From Paramecium octaurelia (taxonomy: Eukaryota; Ciliophora; Oligohymenophorea; Peniculida; Parameciidae), in the NCBI GenBank assembly GCA_905182995.1, contig CAJJDP010000016.1:372001-436000 (forward strand): a stretch of 64,000 bases of DNA, read 5' to 3'. The position numbers were made by a program, and so were the translations under genes. Shown here in pieces: positions 61,268-64,000 of the stretch (positions within the stretch are counted from its first letter, which is position 1; each line of letters opens with the position of its first letter). The notes beneath the pieces were generated by a model. That model was not told the origin of the DNA and searched no databases. It worked only from the letters and a program-made list of their open reading frames with translations.

Positions 61268-61976
61268 ATGAAATCCTAATTTAAAACTCAAAAGTCATAC
61301 GAATAAAGATAGGAACTATCATTTCGTCTAATTGAAAAGCATGAAGAAATGATACCTATAATTGCAGATATACATATAAATACTGCTGAACAAAAAAAGT
61401 ACCTAAATCAGTTTTGGGTTATAAGTAAATGATGGTAAATGAAAAAATGTTAATTAAAAATCTATTCAATCATTTTAAACACAGATTCTCACAATATATT
61501 GGACAAATGGATGGACTTTTTGTATTCTATGGCGGAAATAAATTAATATAAAATTCATCTACAAAACAGTTAAAAGAACTTTATTTATAGGGGAAGGATA
61601 ATGATGGCTGGCTTTACCTTTAAGTGAGGATATAAGAAAATTTAGGTTGAATTATTCATTATATTTATGTCTACCTTCTTTCAAATGTATAATTTAAATT
61701 TAATTTTCTTCACTAGAACAAACTTGGTGAAGAATATCTTAAAGCTTTGATTAATTTATATTCTAGCAAGTATCTCCTAATCAATTTTGAGGTAAATATC
61801 TTATACTTCATAAATATATTTTCCAATCAAAAATTATTCTCATAACATAATTATAATTATTTTATACCCAACTAATATGCGATTCATATCAATATTTAAA
61901 TGATTATATGTTTTTCATAACATTTCTATTAGGTCTATGTGGCATTAGTTTTATTGATCAGTCTCAAATGAATCAA
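60602..61976. repeat. Copy A of a 1375-bp direct repeat flanking an N gap
   Basis: Recurs at 61978-63352 with offset 1376 across the N at 61977. Contains the ATG8-like gene. Probable unmerged contig overlap. Confidence 0.95.
61268..61650 (+). CDS. ATG8: ATG8-like ubiquitin-fold autophagy protein (copy A)
   Basis: ATG8 is conjugated to phosphatidylethanolamine on autophagosomes. The reading starts MKSQFKTQKSYEQRQELSFR, comparable with the N-terminal helices of GABARAP, then EEMIPIIADIHIN; a second part reads VPKSVLGYKQMMVNEKML, FSQYIGQMDGLFVFYGG and DGWLYLQVRIQENLG. The protein ends on the glycine that ATG4 normally exposes. The two parts are one base out of frame at a run of seven A residues (about 61392-61398), with no intron possible there: a base-count error or a true frameshift. 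The sequence is quite divergent. About 127 aa if in frame, as expected. Confidence 0.72.
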
Positions 61977-61977
61977 N
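61977..61977. other. Single-N assembly gap
   Basis: Isolated N between two copies of the 1375-bp repeat; a scaffold join. Confidence 0.95.
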
Positions 61978-63352
61978 TGAATAAACTCTACACTTTAAGG
62001 TTGTTTATCAGTGTATTAAAACGTATCAATATTTTGGGAATAATTATAAAATTATAATCATTACAATATTGCTATTTAATTAAGATTGAATAGTTAATCA
62101 TTATTTTTATTTGCAACTTTACATTTCTATTTTTATTTAGTGCATAATAGATATAACATATTTTTTACTCAAGAATTCTATTTAACATAAGCTAAAGTTA
62201 AATGATAAAAGAATTTTATTAAATATGAAAAGAGTTATTTAACTTCTAAATATTGTGCATAACACTTTTAGAGCCAAAAAATATATAACAATATTTTAAG
62301 CCTTTTGACTTCCACTGTTTTCGCAATATTTTAGGTTCTAAGATTCAGGCAAGGAAAATTTATCAATTTAGTTGAAATGATTATACTAGATATAAAAGGA
62401 AGTTGTTTGAGTAATTAAATGATGATGAAATGAATATAAGTGTATATGTAAAAAAAAAAGACACAAAAGCGATTGTTATTATGAAGTATGTTACACTATT
62501 AAGAATATCTATTATAATTACTGAATAATTAGATAATTATTGTAATCTAAAAGATTATTCTGATATTATCTGATAATTATTCTATTAATGAAATTCAAAT
62601 TTTTATTCAAAAAAAGATAATAAAGAATTATAATTAAATTTAAATGAAATCCTAATTTAAAACTCAAAAGTCATACGAATAAAGATAGGAACTATCATTT
62701 CGTCTAATTGAAAAGCATGAAGAAATGATACCTATAATTGCAGATATACATATAAATACTGCTGAACAAAAAAAGTACCTAAATCAGTTTTGGGTTATAA
62801 GTAAATGATGGTAAATGAAAAAATGTTAATTAAAAATCTATTCAATCATTTTAAACACAGATTCTCACAATATATTGGACAAATGGATGGACTTTTTGTA
62901 TTCTATGGCGGAAATAAATTAATATAAAATTCATCTACAAAACAGTTAAAAGAACTTTATTTATAGGGGAAGGATAATGATGGCTGGCTTTACCTTTAAG
63001 TGAGGATATAAGAAAATTTAGGTTGAATTATTCATTATATTTATGTCTACCTTCTTTCAAATGTATAATTTAAATTTAATTTTCTTCACTAGAACAAACT
63101 TGGTGAAGAATATCTTAAAGCTTTGATTAATTTATATTCTAGCAAGTATCTCCTAATCAATTTTGAGGTAAATATCTTATACTTCATAAATATATTTTCC
63201 AATCAAAAATTATTCTCATAACATAATTATAATTATTTTATACCCAACTAATATGCGATTCATATCAATATTTAAATGATTATATGTTTTTCATAACATT
63301 TCTATTAGGTCTATGTGGCATTAGTTTTATTGATCAGTCTCAAATGAATCAA
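61978..63352. repeat. Copy B of the 1375-bp direct repeat
   Basis: Matches 60602-61976; the sequence after 63352 continues into the last gene of the window. Confidence 0.95.
62644..63026 (+). CDS. ATG8: ATG8-like protein (copy B, probable duplicate)
   Basis: Matches 61268-61650 at offset 1376, including the same A-run frame break and terminal glycine. It lies wholly within the repeated overlap, so it is probably the same gene seen twice. Confidence 0.7.
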
Positions 63353-63415
63353 AGTATTTGTAATTATGATTTTGTCTAATACTATTTTTGTTTCAATAAA
63401 TAATTATAGTTCACT

Positions 63416-64000
63416 ATGGACGATTCAGATTCTCAAATTAACAATCCTCTAAGCAATAGTCATGTCTCGAATTTTGAATAAGAATAATTGATACGTTTAG
63501 AAGAATCAGACTGCGATTTCGAATGTTCTTAAAACCCAATGTTAACAGAGGAAGAGAATAATGAAAAGTCTGTTGTAAATAGTAAGATCATCTAGAATTC
63601 ATGTAAAAATATAAATATCTCAGAGTCTTCTAACCAAATCAATAAGAAGAGTTAGTTTGGATCATTTTTGACCTCTTAACAGTTAGAATCACAATAATAC
63701 AAAATATCAATTTAGTAAGTTGATTCACGCATAGGTAATCCTTCAGGAGAAGAAGAGATTCATGAGAATTTGAGAATTGTAAATGAGAAATTACAAGAAC
63801 TAGATCTTAAAGTAAATTGTTAAACAAAGGAAATCCAAGAAATTCAAAGTAAATAATTATGCGAATTTAGAAACTTATAATTAAACAAAAGAGGAATTAC
63901 AACAATTGAAATCTGATAATGAAAATTATAAGAAGGACAATATGGAGATAAGATTAGAGTTGTAAAGTTATGAAAGTCAAATTAAAAAGGTCTAGCATTT
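63416..64000 (+). CDS. Coiled-coil protein, 3' end outside window
   Basis: Starts at ATG 63416 (MDDSDSQINNPLSNSH). One 22-nt intron (GTAAAT...TTTAG, about 63850-63871) keeps the frame open to the window end. The first ~115 residues are acidic and Ser/Asn-rich; from about residue 125 a continuous coiled coil runs on (LRIVNEKLQELDLKV, KEELQQLKSDNENYKKDN, EIRLELQSYESQ). No family can be named from this part. Confidence 0.65.

Overview
The window looks like macronuclear DNA of a ciliate, most likely Paramecium or a close relative. TGA is the only stop codon; TAA and TAG run through conserved domains as glutamine codons. The DNA is very AT-rich. Genes are packed on both strands and cut by tiny introns of about 20-38 nt, nearly all GT...AG. 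For at least 16 of the genes the exon lengths sum to exact multiples of three after removing these introns. A trichocyst matrix protein gene (45599-46879) also points to Paramecium. No mobile element, virus-like element or CRISPR array was recognised.

Layout. 1-8 kb: an incomplete gene end, ribosomal protein P2, a protein kinase, a rhomboid-fold protein lacking the catalytic histidine, a SHIPPO/STPGR-repeat axonemal protein, a small membrane protein, PEX11 and an unknown gene. 8-20 kb: a B-box/WD40 protein, a TRF4-type poly(A) polymerase, two weak gene candidates, cytochrome b5, a TBC Rab-GAP, a DHHC palmitoyltransferase and a peroxisomal hydratase-2 ending in -AKL. 20-34 kb: a VTT-domain membrane protein, a VWA-like protein, an arrestin-fold protein, an unknown 336-aa gene, an EF-hand protein, a Ttd14-like NTPase, an ankyrin-bromodomain protein and a calmodulin-like protein. 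34-46 kb: tRNA-Gly(TCC), a calcium-dependent protein kinase, PEX1, the GATOR2 subunit WDR24, two unknown genes and the trichocyst protein. 47-64 kb: a two-domain cyclic-nucleotide-binding protein, an unknown gene, ARMC9, a decayed transhydrogenase gene, a Mei2-like RRM protein, a BTB/T1 protein, a BAH-PHD protein, a coiled-coil protein, an ATG8-like gene and the start of a coiled-coil gene.

Three single-N gaps (16558, 51965, 61977) are each flanked by a direct copy of about 1.36-1.39 kb. These are almost certainly unmerged contig overlaps, so the second cytochrome b5, TBC, ARMC9 and ATG8 copies should not be counted as real paralogues. The true locus is about 4.1 kb shorter than the window.

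Functional themes: peroxisome biology (PEX1, PEX11, hydratase-2), calcium signalling (CDPK and two EF-hand proteins), membrane traffic (TBC, DHHC, VTT, ATG8, WDR24) and cilia (ARMC9, SHIPPO-like protein). There is no operon-like organisation. Neighbours are often divergent or convergent with very short spacers, the extreme being 24 bp between the PEX1 and WDR24 start codons. I did not find a clearly new biological system. The most unusual items are the decayed transhydrogenase gene, the ATG8-like gene whose protein would end in glycine without processing, and a probable GC-AG mini-intron.
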